Notes: generated by a model not told the origin, from the letters alone. Positions 37,453-46,533 are shown, numbered from the stretch's first letter. The stretch: 64,000 nucleotides of DNA from Leptolyngbya sp. BC1307 (GCF_002286735.1 NZ_NRTA01000014.1:37199-101198), one strand, 5' to 3'. A program made the numbers and translations.

Positions 37453-37584
37453 CTTCTTCTATGCTCGCCTATCAATGAGCAATATTATTTTTTATGTAGC
37501 TCTCCTCTTATATCTACAGGGTGACAGGCGTAGTCTGTGGTGTAATCCATTACAGTATGAACCCGCTGCTGGGGGAAAGGTGAC

Positions 37585-38802
37585 TTGAGCACTCAGTCAA
37601 AGAACACTCAGTCAAAGAACACTCAGTCAAAACAGTCAGAGCTAGAAGCCTTGCGGCGTCAGTATCAGCTTATTCTCAACGCGGTGGGTGAAGGGGTGTA
37701 CGGTCTGGACTTGCAGGGCAACGTCACCTTTGTAAACCCAGCGGCGGCCACCATGATCGACTGGGAGATGGAAGATCTGATCGGCAAGTCGATGCATCAG
37801 GTACTGCACCATTCTCATTCGGACGGCTCTCACTATCCGCGCGAAAGCTGTCCGATCTACGCGGCTTTTCAAGACGGCAGCACCCAGCGGGTGACCGATG
37901 AGGTTTTTTGGCGGAAAGACAGGACGAGTTTCCCAGTGGAATATATCAGTACGCCCATGCGGGACGAGCAAGGGCAGGTGATCGGGGCGGTCGTCACCTT
38001 TCGCGATATTACTCGGCGTAAGTGGGCAGAGTCTGTGCTGCAGCAGACTAATGAAGAGTTGGAGATGAAGGTGCGATCGCGCGCCGCCGAACTATACACC
38101 GCCAATGAGCACCTACGAGAGCTGAGCGCTTTAAAGTCTCGGTTTGTTTCAATGGTCTGCCACGAATTTCGCAATCCGCTGAACAATATTGCGCTGTCGG
38201 TTTCCTCTTTGGGACGCTACGACAAAAAGATGTCTCAGGTGGAAAAGCAGCAGTATTTACTAGGTGTTGCCGCTAATGTCGAGCGGATGACGCAAATGAT
38301 TGACGATATTTTAGTTTTGGGTAAGATTGAAGCCAAACGGCTCGTCCTGAGCCCGCAGCCTATTAACCTGGTGGACTTTTGCCGCGAACTCTTGCTAGAG
38401 ATGCAGCCCATTCAAAAGCGATTGAAATTTACCGGCAGGTTCAAAGCGCTCATAGCACAGACTGACCAGACCTTACTACGCTCCATTTTGACTAATATTC
38501 TATCCAATGCGATTCGCTACAGCGCCGAAGATAGCGTCGTTCAGCTATCGCTCTCTCAGCGTCAGCACCAGGCCGTATTCACCATCAAAGATGACGGCAT
38601 AGGCATTCTCCCAGAAGATCATCCACATTTGTTTGAGCCGTTTCATCGCGGGAAAAATGCGAGTAATATTCCAGGGACGGGTCTGGGCCTGAGCATTGTC
38701 AAACAGTTTGTAGAACTGCAGAAGGGAGATATTAAAGTAGAGAGTGAGCTGGGTGTGGGCACGATGTTTCGAGTCAGGTTGCCGCTGTTGCTGAGAGACT
38801 AA
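37585..38802 (+). CDS. PAS-domain sensor histidine kinase, cytosolic, 405 aa
   Basis: After a repeat-built N-terminus comes a PAS domain (residues 25-145; [19 protein letters not shown] and the PAC-like [14 protein letters not shown]), a short coiled coil, the dimerisation helix [14 protein letters not shown] with the phospho-acceptor His, and the ATPase domain ([24 protein letters not shown]). There are no membrane spans, so a soluble signal is sensed. The start is a TTG preceded by GGAAAGG; there is no ATG until well inside the PAS domain. It faces the response regulator at 36673 across 132 bp. Confidence 0.9.
   Translation: MSTQSKNTQSKNTQSKQSELEALRRQYQLILNAVGEGVYGLDLQGNVTFVNPAAATMIDWEMEDLIGKSMHQVLHHSHSDGSHYPRESCPIYAAFQDGSTQRVTDEVFWRKDRTSFPVEYISTPMRDEQGQVIGAVVTFRDITRRKWAESVLQQTNEELEMKVRSRAAELYTANEHLRELSALKSRFVSMVCHEFRNPLNNIALSVSSLGRYDKKMSQVEKQQYLLGVAANVERMTQMIDDILVLGKIEAKRLVLSPQPINLVDFCRELLLEMQPIQKRLKFTGRFKALIAQTDQTLLRSILTNILSNAIRYSAEDSVVQLSLSQRQHQAVFTIKDDGIGILPEDHPHLFEPFHRGKNASNIPGTGLGLSIVKQFVELQKGDIKVESELGVGTMFRVRLPLLLRD
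37591..37635. repeat. 15-bp tandem repeat at the start of a histidine kinase gene
   Basis: ACTCAGTCAAAGAAC occurs at 37591-37605 and 37606-37620, and with changed end at 37621-37635. It encodes repeated TQSKN units in frame at the kinase's N-terminus. Confidence 0.9.
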
Positions 38803-38914
38803 TAGAGAAGTTTTCTATCGAAAAGTCCTATTTCTTCAAAAGATTGTCCTACAAGGCCGGCTGATTTATCTGCATAAGATAGAGACGATACTTCTCGACA
38901 GGGAAAGCGCGCTT

Positions 38915-39385
38915 ATGTCACCACCCAAAATAGTCCCCCCGTTTACCTATGAGAGTGCCGTTCAAAAGGTGCGGATGGCGGAGAATGCCTGGAACAGCAG
39001 AGATCCGCAGCGGGTGTCGATGGCCTACTCCGAAGATAGCCATTGGCGAAACAGAGCAGAAGTATTTCAGGGGAGAGAAACCATTCGCGCGTTTTTGCAG
39101 CGCAAGTGGGACAAGGAATTAGACTACCGGCTGACCAAAGAGCTATGGGCATTTGGCGATAACCGCATTGCCGTCCGCTTTCAGTACGAATGGCACGATG
39201 ACTCGGGGCAATGGTACCGGGCCTACGGTAACGAAAATTGGGAATTTGATGCAGAGGGCCTAATGCAGCGCAGGGAAGCGAGCATCAACGACATGCCGAT
39301 TAAAGAGAGCAATCGCCGCTTTCGCTGGTCTGCTCCCGGCCCCCGTCCTGATGACCACCCGGGACTGATTAATTCTCCCGTTTAA
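38915..39385 (+). CDS. DUF1348 / SnoaL-like (NTF2-fold) protein, 156 aa
   Basis: A single NTF2-like domain: [21 protein letters not shown] is the usual opening, then [22 protein letters not shown], and the Trp/Tyr-rich [21 protein letters not shown] centre (given in parts). The family is DUF1348, cytosolic, with unknown ligand. Ser-rich tail HPGLINSPV ends the protein. A GGGAAAG motif serves as ribosome-binding site. It stands alone on the plus strand between the histidine kinase and a convergent oxidoreductase. Confidence 0.85.
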   Translation: MSPPKIVPPFTYESAVQKVRMAENAWNSRDPQRVSMAYSEDSHWRNRAEVFQGRETIRAFLQRKWDKELDYRLTKELWAFGDNRIAVRFQYEWHDDSGQWYRAYGNENWEFDAEGLMQRREASINDMPIKESNRRFRWSAPGPRPDDHPGLINSPV

Positions 39386-39485
39386 GGATTGTTTTGAAGC
39401 GAGGAATTGGTACCCAGCCCGATGGCAGCCCCCGCTTAACTGATTCACCAGTCGGTTTTAGTCAAACTGGAATTGGTCGCGACCT

Positions 39486-41435
39486 TTAATTTAGCAGCGT
39501 TTCTAGTGTGCCCTGGGTAGTACCCGCAGCGGACGCATTGCCCTGAGCCTGGTAGAGGGTGATCGCCTGTTCTAAGTCTGCCTGAGCCTGAACGCGATTG
39601 CCCGACTCCACTTGAATCAGCCCTCGCAGATAGTAGGCCGGGGCGCTGCGAGGATTGAGGGTGAGCGCCCGAGAAAGCTCACGGGTGGCTTCGCTATAGT
39701 TGCGCTCATCAAAAAAGGTCTGCGCGCGCTGTAGATAGTCTCGCTCATAGTCAACCCCTCTAAACCGCCTTTCTAGAGTGGAAATGGCGCGGAAGCTGTC
39801 GGTGCGATAGCCATAGACCTGCGGCACGGTGCCCATTGCCTGCTGCACTTCGCTGTTAGTGATAGTTTGGAGCGATCGCTGCTCACCGAGAGATTTGGCC
39901 AGGGCGATCGCCAGCCCTTCGCCGACGCTGACATTGAATTCAACAATTCTCCCAGCCGTTGTTCCCAATCCACCAAAGCCAGAAGCCGGGCCAAGCACAG
40001 CTAAATTACTGCGCTCGCGCGGCAAAGTATGGCGAAATCCGTAATTAAACACGGGCATCTGTTCAAAATCGAACAGTCGTAGCACGCTCTCACCGACGCG
40101 CTCATCTAGCCCTTCAATGCCGCCGCGATCATCTAAGTGATAGCCAAAGGTGCCCAGGGCTTCTTCAGAACCAACGCCACCGGCTGCCATCAGCGTGGCT
40201 GAAAGTTCGTCAACGGGGTTGGCAATTTGTCCGGCATTGCGAATGTACAGCTCGTCCATCACTTCTACCCGAGGCACGCCGATCTTTTCAAACAGCGTTT
40301 TAACTTCAGCGGCCACGGCCTGCATTTGCGCTGTCGGCTTAGCTCCAGAAATGCTGAGCCGCTGCGCGGTTTCGGCATCGGCGTAAAACAGCAGCGCATT
40401 AAAGCTCAGTCGGTCATTTAAAACTGCGATATTGGCGCGGTCAAACAAGAAGCCAGAGGATTTAATGTCGTACTCTCGCCCCAAATAGCCGTGCACCAAT
40501 ATGCTAAAGGCCAGAGAGCGCACGTCAGCCGAATCGGACGTACCCCGGTAGAGCAGCTTCGGATTGCCGTGGTAGTCTAAGAGGCTTTTGAGTAGTTCCT
40601 GTCGTTTGGCTGCGTCATTGCCACTAGCCGTATTTAGCCATCGCTGGGCAGCCGTATCTCGGGGATCAAAATAACGAGCAATCAGATCGGCTTCCATACT
40701 GGCAAACTGATCGACCGTCACGCCATACAGGTCAATCATCAGCCCGATACTCAGGGTGCTATTAGGAAAGCCCAAAGCTTCTAACCCTGCCATCATCTTG
40801 ACGCCGCTGGCGGCTGCAAGTTCACCGCTCTGGGTGGCATCGACGAATGCTTTTGCGGTGTAGGTTTGGCCGCTAGCGGTGAGGGCACAGACGAGTGAAC
40901 CGGCTGTTTGTACGCTGCCCAAACTAACGCTGCCGACCACGTCGATATCGTTGCGGCGTAACGCTCTAGCAAAGTTTTGAGAGATGACGAAGCGATCTAG
41001 GGCAATGGTATTGACCTGGCCGAGGCTGAGGAACTCCTGATAGAGGCGACTGGGCCGGCCAAATGTGCCGTAGCGCGATCGCAAATTAGCCGGCACCTGA
41101 TTGCGATCCAGGTAAGCTAGACCCCCTCTGACCAGATGCCCACCAATTCCTTTGTCCGTATTGCCTCTTGTGACAATAGCGACCCGGCTGCCTTGCTGAC
41201 GCGCTTTGAGTTCTCGCTGTACCTGCAGCGCGGTCATGACGCCCGGGACCTCATCGCCAAAGACAATCACATCGTAGCTACGGGCATTGGGAATGGCGGG
41301 GCAGCTCGCCCCTGTTACGGGGACGATCTCTGCCGGAGAGGTGGCAAGTTCGGTTTGGGCGATCGCTGGAGACAGGGCTCCCCAAACTACTGTTAGCGTG
41401 ATAGCAACGCAAAAGTGAAGGATGCGCCTTTTCAT
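39486..41435 (-). CDS. exported FAD-dependent oxidoreductase with C-terminal TPR repeats, 649 aa
   Basis: A signal peptide (MKRRILHFCVAITLTVVWG, then ALSPAIAQ) is followed by an FAD-binding Rossmann fold of the PF12831 type: ARSYDVIVFGDEVPGVMTAL near residue 55 and later FVDATQSGELAAASG, the glutathione-reductase-like second block. The last 120 residues form TPR-like helices (EATRELSRALTLNPRSAPAYYLRGL and its neighbour, by parts). Fusion of an FAD oxidoreductase to TPRs is uncommon. I start at ATG 41435; an upstream TTG at 41468 gives 11 more residues. Substrate unknown; a periplasmic location is predicted. Confidence 0.85.
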   Translation of the reverse strand: MKRRILHFCVAITLTVVWGALSPAIAQTELATSPAEIVPVTGASCPAIPNARSYDVIVFGDEVPGVMTALQVQRELKARQQGSRVAIVTRGNTDKGIGGHLVRGGLAYLDRNQVPANLRSRYGTFGRPSRLYQEFLSLGQVNTIALDRFVISQNFARALRRNDIDVVGSVSLGSVQTAGSLVCALTASGQTYTAKAFVDATQSGELAAASGVKMMAGLEALGFPNSTLSIGLMIDLYGVTVDQFASMEADLIARYFDPRDTAAQRWLNTASGNDAAKRQELLKSLLDYHGNPKLLYRGTSDSADVRSLAFSILVHGYLGREYDIKSSGFLFDRANIAVLNDRLSFNALLFYADAETAQRLSISGAKPTAQMQAVAAEVKTLFEKIGVPRVEVMDELYIRNAGQIANPVDELSATLMAAGGVGSEEALGTFGYHLDDRGGIEGLDERVGESVLRLFDFEQMPVFNYGFRHTLPRERSNLAVLGPASGFGGLGTTAGRIVEFNVSVGEGLAIALAKSLGEQRSLQTITNSEVQQAMGTVPQVYGYRTDSFRAISTLERRFRGVDYERDYLQRAQTFFDERNYSEATRELSRALTLNPRSAPAYYLRGLIQVESGNRVQAQADLEQAITLYQAQGNASAAGTTQGTLETLLN

Positions 41436-41640
41436 AAAAAACTTTGCGATGGCGCTAGACCAAATCAATTGACAAAATCATCACGGAGGCAACCACTGGC
41501 CTTAAGGTTTTACCAAGCGTACAGCTTTATTCAGGTGCTTTTATGGCCTTTATCTATACTTCATTTCACTATTAAGTATTGGGGATCGCCTAACGTCATT
41601 AGCTGAGGTAGATCTTTAGCTGGTTTGAATAGCCAGTCGT

Positions 41641-41677
41641 TAGCCTACCCTGTTACTGCCTGCTAAGGCTATTTTTT
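41641..41677 (+). terminator. terminator in the leader of the 41717 gene
   Basis: TAGCCT pairs with AGGCTA, followed by a T-run (ATTTTTTG). No plus-strand gene ends upstream; the preceding gene is divergent. It lies 40 bp before the TTG start at 41717, so it would attenuate that gene or end a short leader RNA. Confidence 0.55.
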
Positions 41678-41716
41678 GTCATCAGATGGTAGTCGATAGG
41701 GTTTGAAGAGGCCGCT

Positions 41717-42460
41717 TTGCAAGATTCAACCGAAGTCTCCATTATTGTGCCGACGCTAAACGAAGCCGACTATTTGGCGCGATCGCTGCGCTGCCTAGCA
41801 TTGCTCCATCCGCCTGCCAAAGAGGTGATCGTAGTCGATGGGGGCAGTACTGATGAGACGGTGGCGATCGCTCAGCAAGCCGGGGCTACGGTCATTTTCG
41901 CTGAGCAGGGCAGGCGATCGCTGCAAATGAATCTAGGGGCAGCGCAGGCGACTGGAGATGTACTGTGCTTTCTACACGGAGATACTTTAGTTCCGGACGA
42001 TCTAATCGCGGTAATTGCGGCGACGCTAGCTGATCGCAAAATTGCCTGCGGTGGCTTTATCTCTCTGATGGCAGGCCCCTTGACTACGCGCTGGGGCACT
42101 TCGCTGCACAACGCCTTGAAGACCTACTACGCGCCGCTGCTGTTTCGACCTCGGCTATTCTTCCAAAACGGGCTGCGGCTGCTGTTTGGCGATCAGGTGA
42201 TGTTTTGTCGGCGGCAAGATTTTGCTGACTGTGGCGGCTTTGACAGCGATCTGACGCTGATGGAAGAGGCCGACTTGTGCGTGAAGCTCTCTCAGCGGGG
42301 ACGGATTCGGCAGGTGAACCGGACTGTGCAGTCTTCTGACCGCCGGGTCGCCCGCTGGGGGCCGCTCAAGGCGAACGCTATTTACCTGGGCATTGGCTTT
42401 CTTTGGGGCATGGGTGTCTCGGCGGCTACGCTCAAGCGCTTTTATGAAGACGTGCGCTGA
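41717..42460 (+). CDS. TIGR04283-type glycosyltransferase (GT2 fold), 247 aa
   Basis: A GT-A fold transferase: SIIVPTLNEADYLARSL, VIVVDGGSTDETV with the nucleotide-binding aspartates, and DVLCFLHGDTLVPDD. The later QVMFCRRQDFADCGGF and EEADLCVKLSQRG are family blocks. The C-terminal hydrophobic segment (YLGIGFLWGMGVSA) may anchor it to the membrane. It starts at a TTG. TIGR04283 and TIGR04282 glycosyltransferases commonly occur together, and the latter is at 43595. Its 3' end overlaps the convergent DUF547 gene by 19 bp. Donor and acceptor are unknown. Confidence 0.88.
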   Translation: MQDSTEVSIIVPTLNEADYLARSLRCLALLHPPAKEVIVVDGGSTDETVAIAQQAGATVIFAEQGRRSLQMNLGAAQATGDVLCFLHGDTLVPDDLIAVIAATLADRKIACGGFISLMAGPLTTRWGTSLHNALKTYYAPLLFRPRLFFQNGLRLLFGDQVMFCRRQDFADCGGFDSDLTLMEEADLCVKLSQRGRIRQVNRTVQSSDRRVARWGPLKANAIYLGIGFLWGMGVSAATLKRFYEDVR

Positions 42461-43137
42461 TTGAGCTGCCAGCTATAGGGTTTGTAGGCAATGTCGAGGT
42501 CTGTGGGCAGTTCGATGTTGGTTAAATAAGGCTGAAGGTAGGCGGGAATCGAATCGGCCTGAGCGAGAAAGTCAGATCGGTACCACTTAAAGATTTTGCT
42601 GAGGGAGAGGGTGCGATTGGCAGCGCTGTAGTGGACTTTATCGGGGTTATTAATAAAGCGAGCGGCCTCTTTTTCTAGCTGCGTGGGCAATTGTGCTGGT
42701 CGGTAGGCGTTGGCTCGCAGCAGCGGACAGCCCTGAGAGGCACAAACCAGGGCAAAGTGAATGCGGGGTTCGTCGTAGCGCGATCGCAAAATCCCCTTCT
42801 CAATCCCGTCTAAACTGAGAGAGCGACCGTTAAGCGTATAGCGTCTGCGCTTGAAAAATAGGAGAAAGCTCACCCAGTTGGGAATGCCTAAAATCTCGGG
42901 CCGAATGGAGTCGATCGGGTATTTTTGCAGGACTTGCTGCACCACTAGGGCGTTGTAGAGATTGATTAGGAAGGCGATCGCACTATCTCTATCCAGCGTC
43001 TCCAGATCGACTGACTGCACGCTAGCTAGCCACTGATCTAATTCCTGCGCCGACTCCCTTTGCCAGCGGCTATAGTTTACGCTGCCATCATCTACATATT
43101 CCTGTAACATCTGGTCCCAAGGCTCGAAGTCTATCAA
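42442..43137 (-). CDS. DUF547 protein, 231 aa
   Basis: DUF547 family: LINLYNALVVQQVL, HFALVCASQGCPLL and the Trp/Tyr block ILSKIFKWYRSDF (here SLSKIFKWYRSDF) mark the domain, which resembles a cysteine-peptidase-like fold with conserved Cys in CASQGCP. Start is a TTG with an AGGAGG ribosome-binding site 8 nt upstream, giving 231 residues; an earlier TTG at 43155 lies ahead of that site. The stop region overlaps the convergent 41717 gene by 19 bp. Its start is 38 bp from the divergent rhodanese gene. Confidence 0.82.
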   Translation of the reverse strand: MIDFEPWDQMLQEYVDDGSVNYSRWQRESAQELDQWLASVQSVDLETLDRDSAIAFLINLYNALVVQQVLQKYPIDSIRPEILGIPNWVSFLLFFKRRRYTLNGRSLSLDGIEKGILRSRYDEPRIHFALVCASQGCPLLRANAYRPAQLPTQLEKEAARFINNPDKVHYSAANRTLSLSKIFKWYRSDFLAQADSIPAYLQPYLTNIELPTDLDIAYKPYSWQLNQRTSS

Positions 43138-43175
43138 GGCTGAAACCTCCTGCAAGTCGCTTACTACAATTCTCT

Positions 43176-43637
43176 ATGGTCTGGCTGTCTTTTATTTTGA
43201 GTCCTCTACGACCGCTCGTCTGGAAAGGGGTGAAGCGCTGGGTCGGCCAGAGCTTTCCATCGGTAGAAAGTATCTCTACAGCGGCTTTAGCAGACTGGCT
43301 AGCGCAGGATGATCCACCGTTGCTCATCGACGCCCGTCGAGAAGCCGAATACGCCGTCAGCCATCTGCCTCAGGCCCGCCACGCCAGCACCGTAGAAGCG
43401 ATTGAAGCGGCGGGTATTGCTAAAGAGTTGCCCATAGTGCTCTACTGCTCAGTCGGCTATCGCTCAGCGCGGCTAGGGCAAAAGCTTCAGGCGGCGGGCT
43501 ACCGGGCAATCAATTTGGAAGGCTCTCTTTTTCAGTGGGCAAATGAGGGGCGATCGCTCGTCGCCGCTGGTCAGCCCACCCGTCAGGTTCATCCTTACAG
43601 CCCTCTATGGCAACTGCTGTTAAAGCCGACCGAGTAA
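43176..43637 (+). CDS. rhodanese domain protein with intact active site, 153 aa
   Basis: A short hydrophobic N-terminus (MVWLSFILSPLRPLVW) precedes one rhodanese domain: LLIDARREAEYAVSHLPQA, then the active loop VLYCSVGYRSARLGQ with the sulfur-carrying Cys in CSVGYRS, and INLEGSLFQWANEG. Unlike the protein at 3548, this one has the catalytic cysteine, so it is probably an active sulfurtransferase. The 3' end overlaps the convergent TIGR04282 gene by 43 bp. Confidence 0.88.
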   Translation: MVWLSFILSPLRPLVWKGVKRWVGQSFPSVESISTAALADWLAQDDPPLLIDARREAEYAVSHLPQARHASTVEAIEAAGIAKELPIVLYCSVGYRSARLGQKLQAAGYRAINLEGSLFQWANEGRSLVAAGQPTRQVHPYSPLWQLLLKPTE

Positions 43638-44302
43638 GCGCTCTTACGGTCGTTCCAGAGCGGCAAATCCTCGGGGCGATCTACGTCTGAGAGCCAGTTT
43701 AGCAGTGCGACTGAGAGCCCGCAACGATGGGCGATCTCCAGCGTCGTTTCCAACACTCGCTTTGTACTCCAGGGAATATTTTCAAACAGAGCCGGATATA
43801 GACCGCTGAGCCCAACAAGATAGTAACCGCCGTCTACGGCTGGCCCCAGCACCACGTCTTGAGACTGTAATAAGGTCATTGCCTGGTCGATGTGATCTTC
43901 AGTAACGTCCGGGCAGTCGCTGCCGACAATGACAATCCGCTCTAGGCCCGCGGCAAATCCGCTCTGCAAGGCAAACGTTAGCCGCTCTCCTAGAGTCCCC
44001 TCGCACTGATGTGTTAGTTTAGCCTCATCGCCTAGCCAGCCTGACATTTGCTCATAGGTGCCGCCTGTAAAGTGAACGTCCAGCGAGAGCGATCGCTCAG
44101 GACAAAACCCTTGAAAGCGCCTGAGCAAATGCTCCGTCATCTGCCGCTGCAAATCAGCCGCCCCAACCGCGCCCAATGCCGGAATCAATCGGGTCTTAGT
44201 CTGCCCCGGCAGAGGAAACCGGGTGAACAGATACAGTCCATCTACAGCTCTCTCTACAGTTGTATCTGTAGACGTTGAAGTCACAAAATCTAGCACACTC
44301 AT
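43595..44302 (-). CDS. TIGR04282-type (DUF2064) glycosyltransferase-like protein, 235 aa
   Basis: A GT-A-like nucleotidyl/glycosyltransferase of the DUF2064 family: LYLFTRFPLPGQTKTRLIPALG is the expected opening, VIVGSDCPDVTEDHIDQA the metal-binding block and VVLGPAVDGGYYLVGL the sugar-pocket block. I use ATG 44302 because residues further upstream are not conserved and an ATG at 44404 would add about 34 such residues. The family often sits with the TIGR04283 enzyme in clusters linked to arsenosugar or glycolipid synthesis; no arsM or radical-SAM gene is seen here. Confidence 0.85.
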   Translation of the reverse strand: MSVLDFVTSTSTDTTVERAVDGLYLFTRFPLPGQTKTRLIPALGAVGAADLQRQMTEHLLRRFQGFCPERSLSLDVHFTGGTYEQMSGWLGDEAKLTHQCEGTLGERLTFALQSGFAAGLERIVIVGSDCPDVTEDHIDQAMTLLQSQDVVLGPAVDGGYYLVGLSGLYPALFENIPWSTKRVLETTLEIAHRCGLSVALLNWLSDVDRPEDLPLWNDRKSAYSVGFNSSCHRGL

Positions 44303-44450
44303 ACTGCCTACGGCGAAACACTTTCCCCACTGTAGGAACCTTTCTCCGGTCAGAAAATCATTCTTTAACCCGATCTTTTTGCGTCTGAGTTCATCCAATT
44401 GCATAGCGCTATGCCAACGTTCGTTTCATATCCACGGCGCTAACTGAACC

Positions 44451-44555
44451 TATAGCGTTGGTCACTTTGCTAAGGTCCATTACACCGGCTAAAAGTCTTA
44501 TGCTGCAACGGGCAAAGTGACTCGCGGTTGCCGAATGCATCCGGCAACCGCTGTA
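44451..44555. repeat. dispersed three-hairpin repeat, copy B
   Basis: First stem GTCACTTTGC/GCAAAGTGAC differs from copy A at one position on both arms (G-C to T-A). The last stem GCGGTTGCCG/CGGCAACCGC is a perfect 10-bp hairpin around AATGCATC, replacing GCGTTAC/GTAACGC of copy A. Confidence 0.85.
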
Positions 44556-44601
44556 AATTGGTATGGTTTTAGGGCTGTGTGAGTAAAAAACTAGAGTAGC
44601 T

Positions 44602-45120
44602 ATGAACAAACTACGCGGAAGTCGGTTGTCTGCCCGACAGCTTTTAGGGGTAGGCGGGGCAATCATTCTGCTGACGGTGGCGCTGGGGCTATCGCGACCG
44701 GGGCTGTCACTGCCGGTACCGACGCCGACGGGTTTGGTGATTAAGGCCAGTCCTCACAGCGTGGTAGAGACCGAACGAAGGTTTGTCAGCATATTAGAAG
44801 AGGAAGGGCTAAACGTGTTTGCTGTCGTCGATCATGCTCAAAATGCTGAAGGCGCGGGGCTGGGCCTGCGGCCAACCAGAGTCATGATTTTTGGCAATCC
44901 TCAACTGGGGACGCCGCTAATGCAGTGCGAGCAGAGTGTGGCCATTGACCTGCCGCAGAAAATGCTGATCTGGGAGGATGAGCAGGGCCAAGTGCAGATT
45001 GCCTACAACGATCCGCGCTATCTGGGCGGTCGGCATCGGCTAGGCGACTGTGGTAATCAGGTAATTCAGCAAATTGCGGGCGCGCTAGATAATCTTTCGA
45101 GCGGGGCGATCGCACCCTAA
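44602..45120 (+). CDS. exported DUF302 protein, 172 aa
   Basis: A hydrophobic signal or anchor (LLGVGGAIILLTVALGL) is followed by a DUF302 domain: TPTGLVIKASPHSVVETERR, then RVMIFGNPQLGTPLMQ, the diagnostic (F)GNP block, and MLIWEDEQGQVQIAYNDPRYL. DUF302 proteins are small alpha/beta proteins of unknown activity, often in the envelope. It begins 47 bp after repeat copy B. Confidence 0.88.
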   Translation: MNKLRGSRLSARQLLGVGGAIILLTVALGLSRPGLSLPVPTPTGLVIKASPHSVVETERRFVSILEEEGLNVFAVVDHAQNAEGAGLGLRPTRVMIFGNPQLGTPLMQCEQSVAIDLPQKMLIWEDEQGQVQIAYNDPRYLGGRHRLGDCGNQVIQQIAGALDNLSSGAIAP

Positions 45121-45146
45121 AACTAGATAGGCTTGTGTTAGCCAGG

Positions 45147-46100
45147 CTAGCGTTGATTATCGACTATCTCATCTTCCCGGTTTCTGTCCACGTTGACTGT
45201 AGAAGAGTCGGCTTCATTCACCCAATCGATTTGAGGATTGCCGTCAGACGAGACTGCTAACTCTTCGCGGCGCAGCGGTTCTTGTATTCTCACCACGTCT
45301 TGCACCACTTCTTTGCGAACGGACACGTTTTGGTAGGGCTCCACGCGGCGGCAGACCTCTGCCTGCTCCTCGTAGATATCCATGCGGACAGAGCCATCTT
45401 CACCGACTTGAGCATCGCCAAAATCAACTCGGGTCTCACCGCCGTAAACTGACTCTATTTCAATGATGACTTTCTCTTTAGTAACCGGTACGGCTGTATT
45501 GGCTGACTCTGTTATCGTCCGCTTAGAAATTCTCACTTCGCCCGTTTTTACCCGATGCTTTTGGGTAGACAAGCGTTCTTCGTATAGCTGAATGGGCCGA
45601 TCTTGCGGCTCCGGCATGGCAACGCTTTCTTCAACTATTGATGGGGATTCAGTTCTCTGAAGAGTGTGAGGTGGGGGCGCGATCGCTTCTGGCTGAACGG
45701 CCACGACACCTGCCCTCTCTACCGGAGGTGACATCTCTACATTCGCCGATTGCTCAAGCGATGTCATCTGGTAAGTTTCGAAGGCTTGCCCTGGCTCTGC
45801 TTGTAACCGGTCATCGTATGTAGTCAGCGTACCGAACTCGTCCCGGTTGAGCGTGCCTACATAGATGCGATCTGTGCCAGAGAGATCTGCGCAGCGGCTG
45901 ACAGGCAACAGCACTTTTTTGCGCGAACCCGCTTCTACGACTAGATATTGGGGCTGACTAGCCTCGTCAATCAGAACGTCGCTAACTGTACCGACCTTAT
46001 GGCTTTCGGCGCTATAGACAGGTTTGCCCTTGAGATCTTGCCCATTAAAGTAAGTCTCTCGATAATTGGGATGAATATCGCCGATTTTATACAGAGCCAT
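45147..46100 (-). CDS. PRC-barrel and DUF2382 (YsnF/AvaK-type) stress protein, 317 aa
   Basis: Residues 1-110 are a PRC-barrel (GKPVYSAESHKVGTVSDVLI, QYLVVEAGSRKKVLLPV). The C-terminal DUF2382 domain carries the usual repeats of Glu/Arg/Val strands: IQLYEERLSTQKHRVKTGEV, then VRKEVVQDVVRIQEPLRREEL. This combination is typical of cyanobacterial stress proteins such as AvaK. Start is ATG 46100; a TTG three codons upstream is less likely. The plus-strand gene at 47486 is a close paralogue, and a membrane protein lies between. Confidence 0.88.
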   Translation of the reverse strand: MALYKIGDIHPNYRETYFNGQDLKGKPVYSAESHKVGTVSDVLIDEASQPQYLVVEAGSRKKVLLPVSRCADLSGTDRIYVGTLNRDEFGTLTTYDDRLQAEPGQAFETYQMTSLEQSANVEMSPPVERAGVVAVQPEAIAPPPHTLQRTESPSIVEESVAMPEPQDRPIQLYEERLSTQKHRVKTGEVRISKRTITESANTAVPVTKEKVIIEIESVYGGETRVDFGDAQVGEDGSVRMDIYEEQAEVCRRVEPYQNVSVRKEVVQDVVRIQEPLRREELAVSSDGNPQIDWVNEADSSTVNVDRNREDEIVDNQR

Positions 46101-46533
46101 AGCAGCCAAGCCTTAAACATATACTTTTAATTGCTGATTGCTCCATAATGACCGAATTGACAGGCAAACTTCTTCCATCAAGGGAAAGAGCTTTGAGACG
46201 CACAAGGGAGGAGGTAAACGCTATAGATGTTTGGAAAATCTTGGGCGCTACAGCTAAAGCTTTTTGTGTAAAGTTTTAAGAACTAAGATATGACGAACTG
46301 TCGGCTTCGAAAGCTCTATCTCTTGTTTTGATTTCTCTCTATCTTTTGGTAGGTTCGCAACAGCAATTCGCCCCGTAATCTATTAGGAAATAGTGCTTAT
46401 ACAAGCCCCAGCTAACAGCGTCATCAGCCATAGCAGACCACGGCTGGTAGCGGGGTGGCCTATGTCGATCTCTGTGCGGCTACACTAAGCCACGCTGAGC
46501 GTAAGAAATATCTCTAGTTAAGGAACACGAACT
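46101..46533. promoter_or_regulatory. divergent intergenic region between two stress-type genes
   Basis: No gene in this 433-bp stretch. It must hold the promoters for the minus-strand PRC-barrel gene and the plus-strand membrane protein. Nothing matching a known operator stands out; AT-rich leader sequence lies on both sides. Confidence 0.35.
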
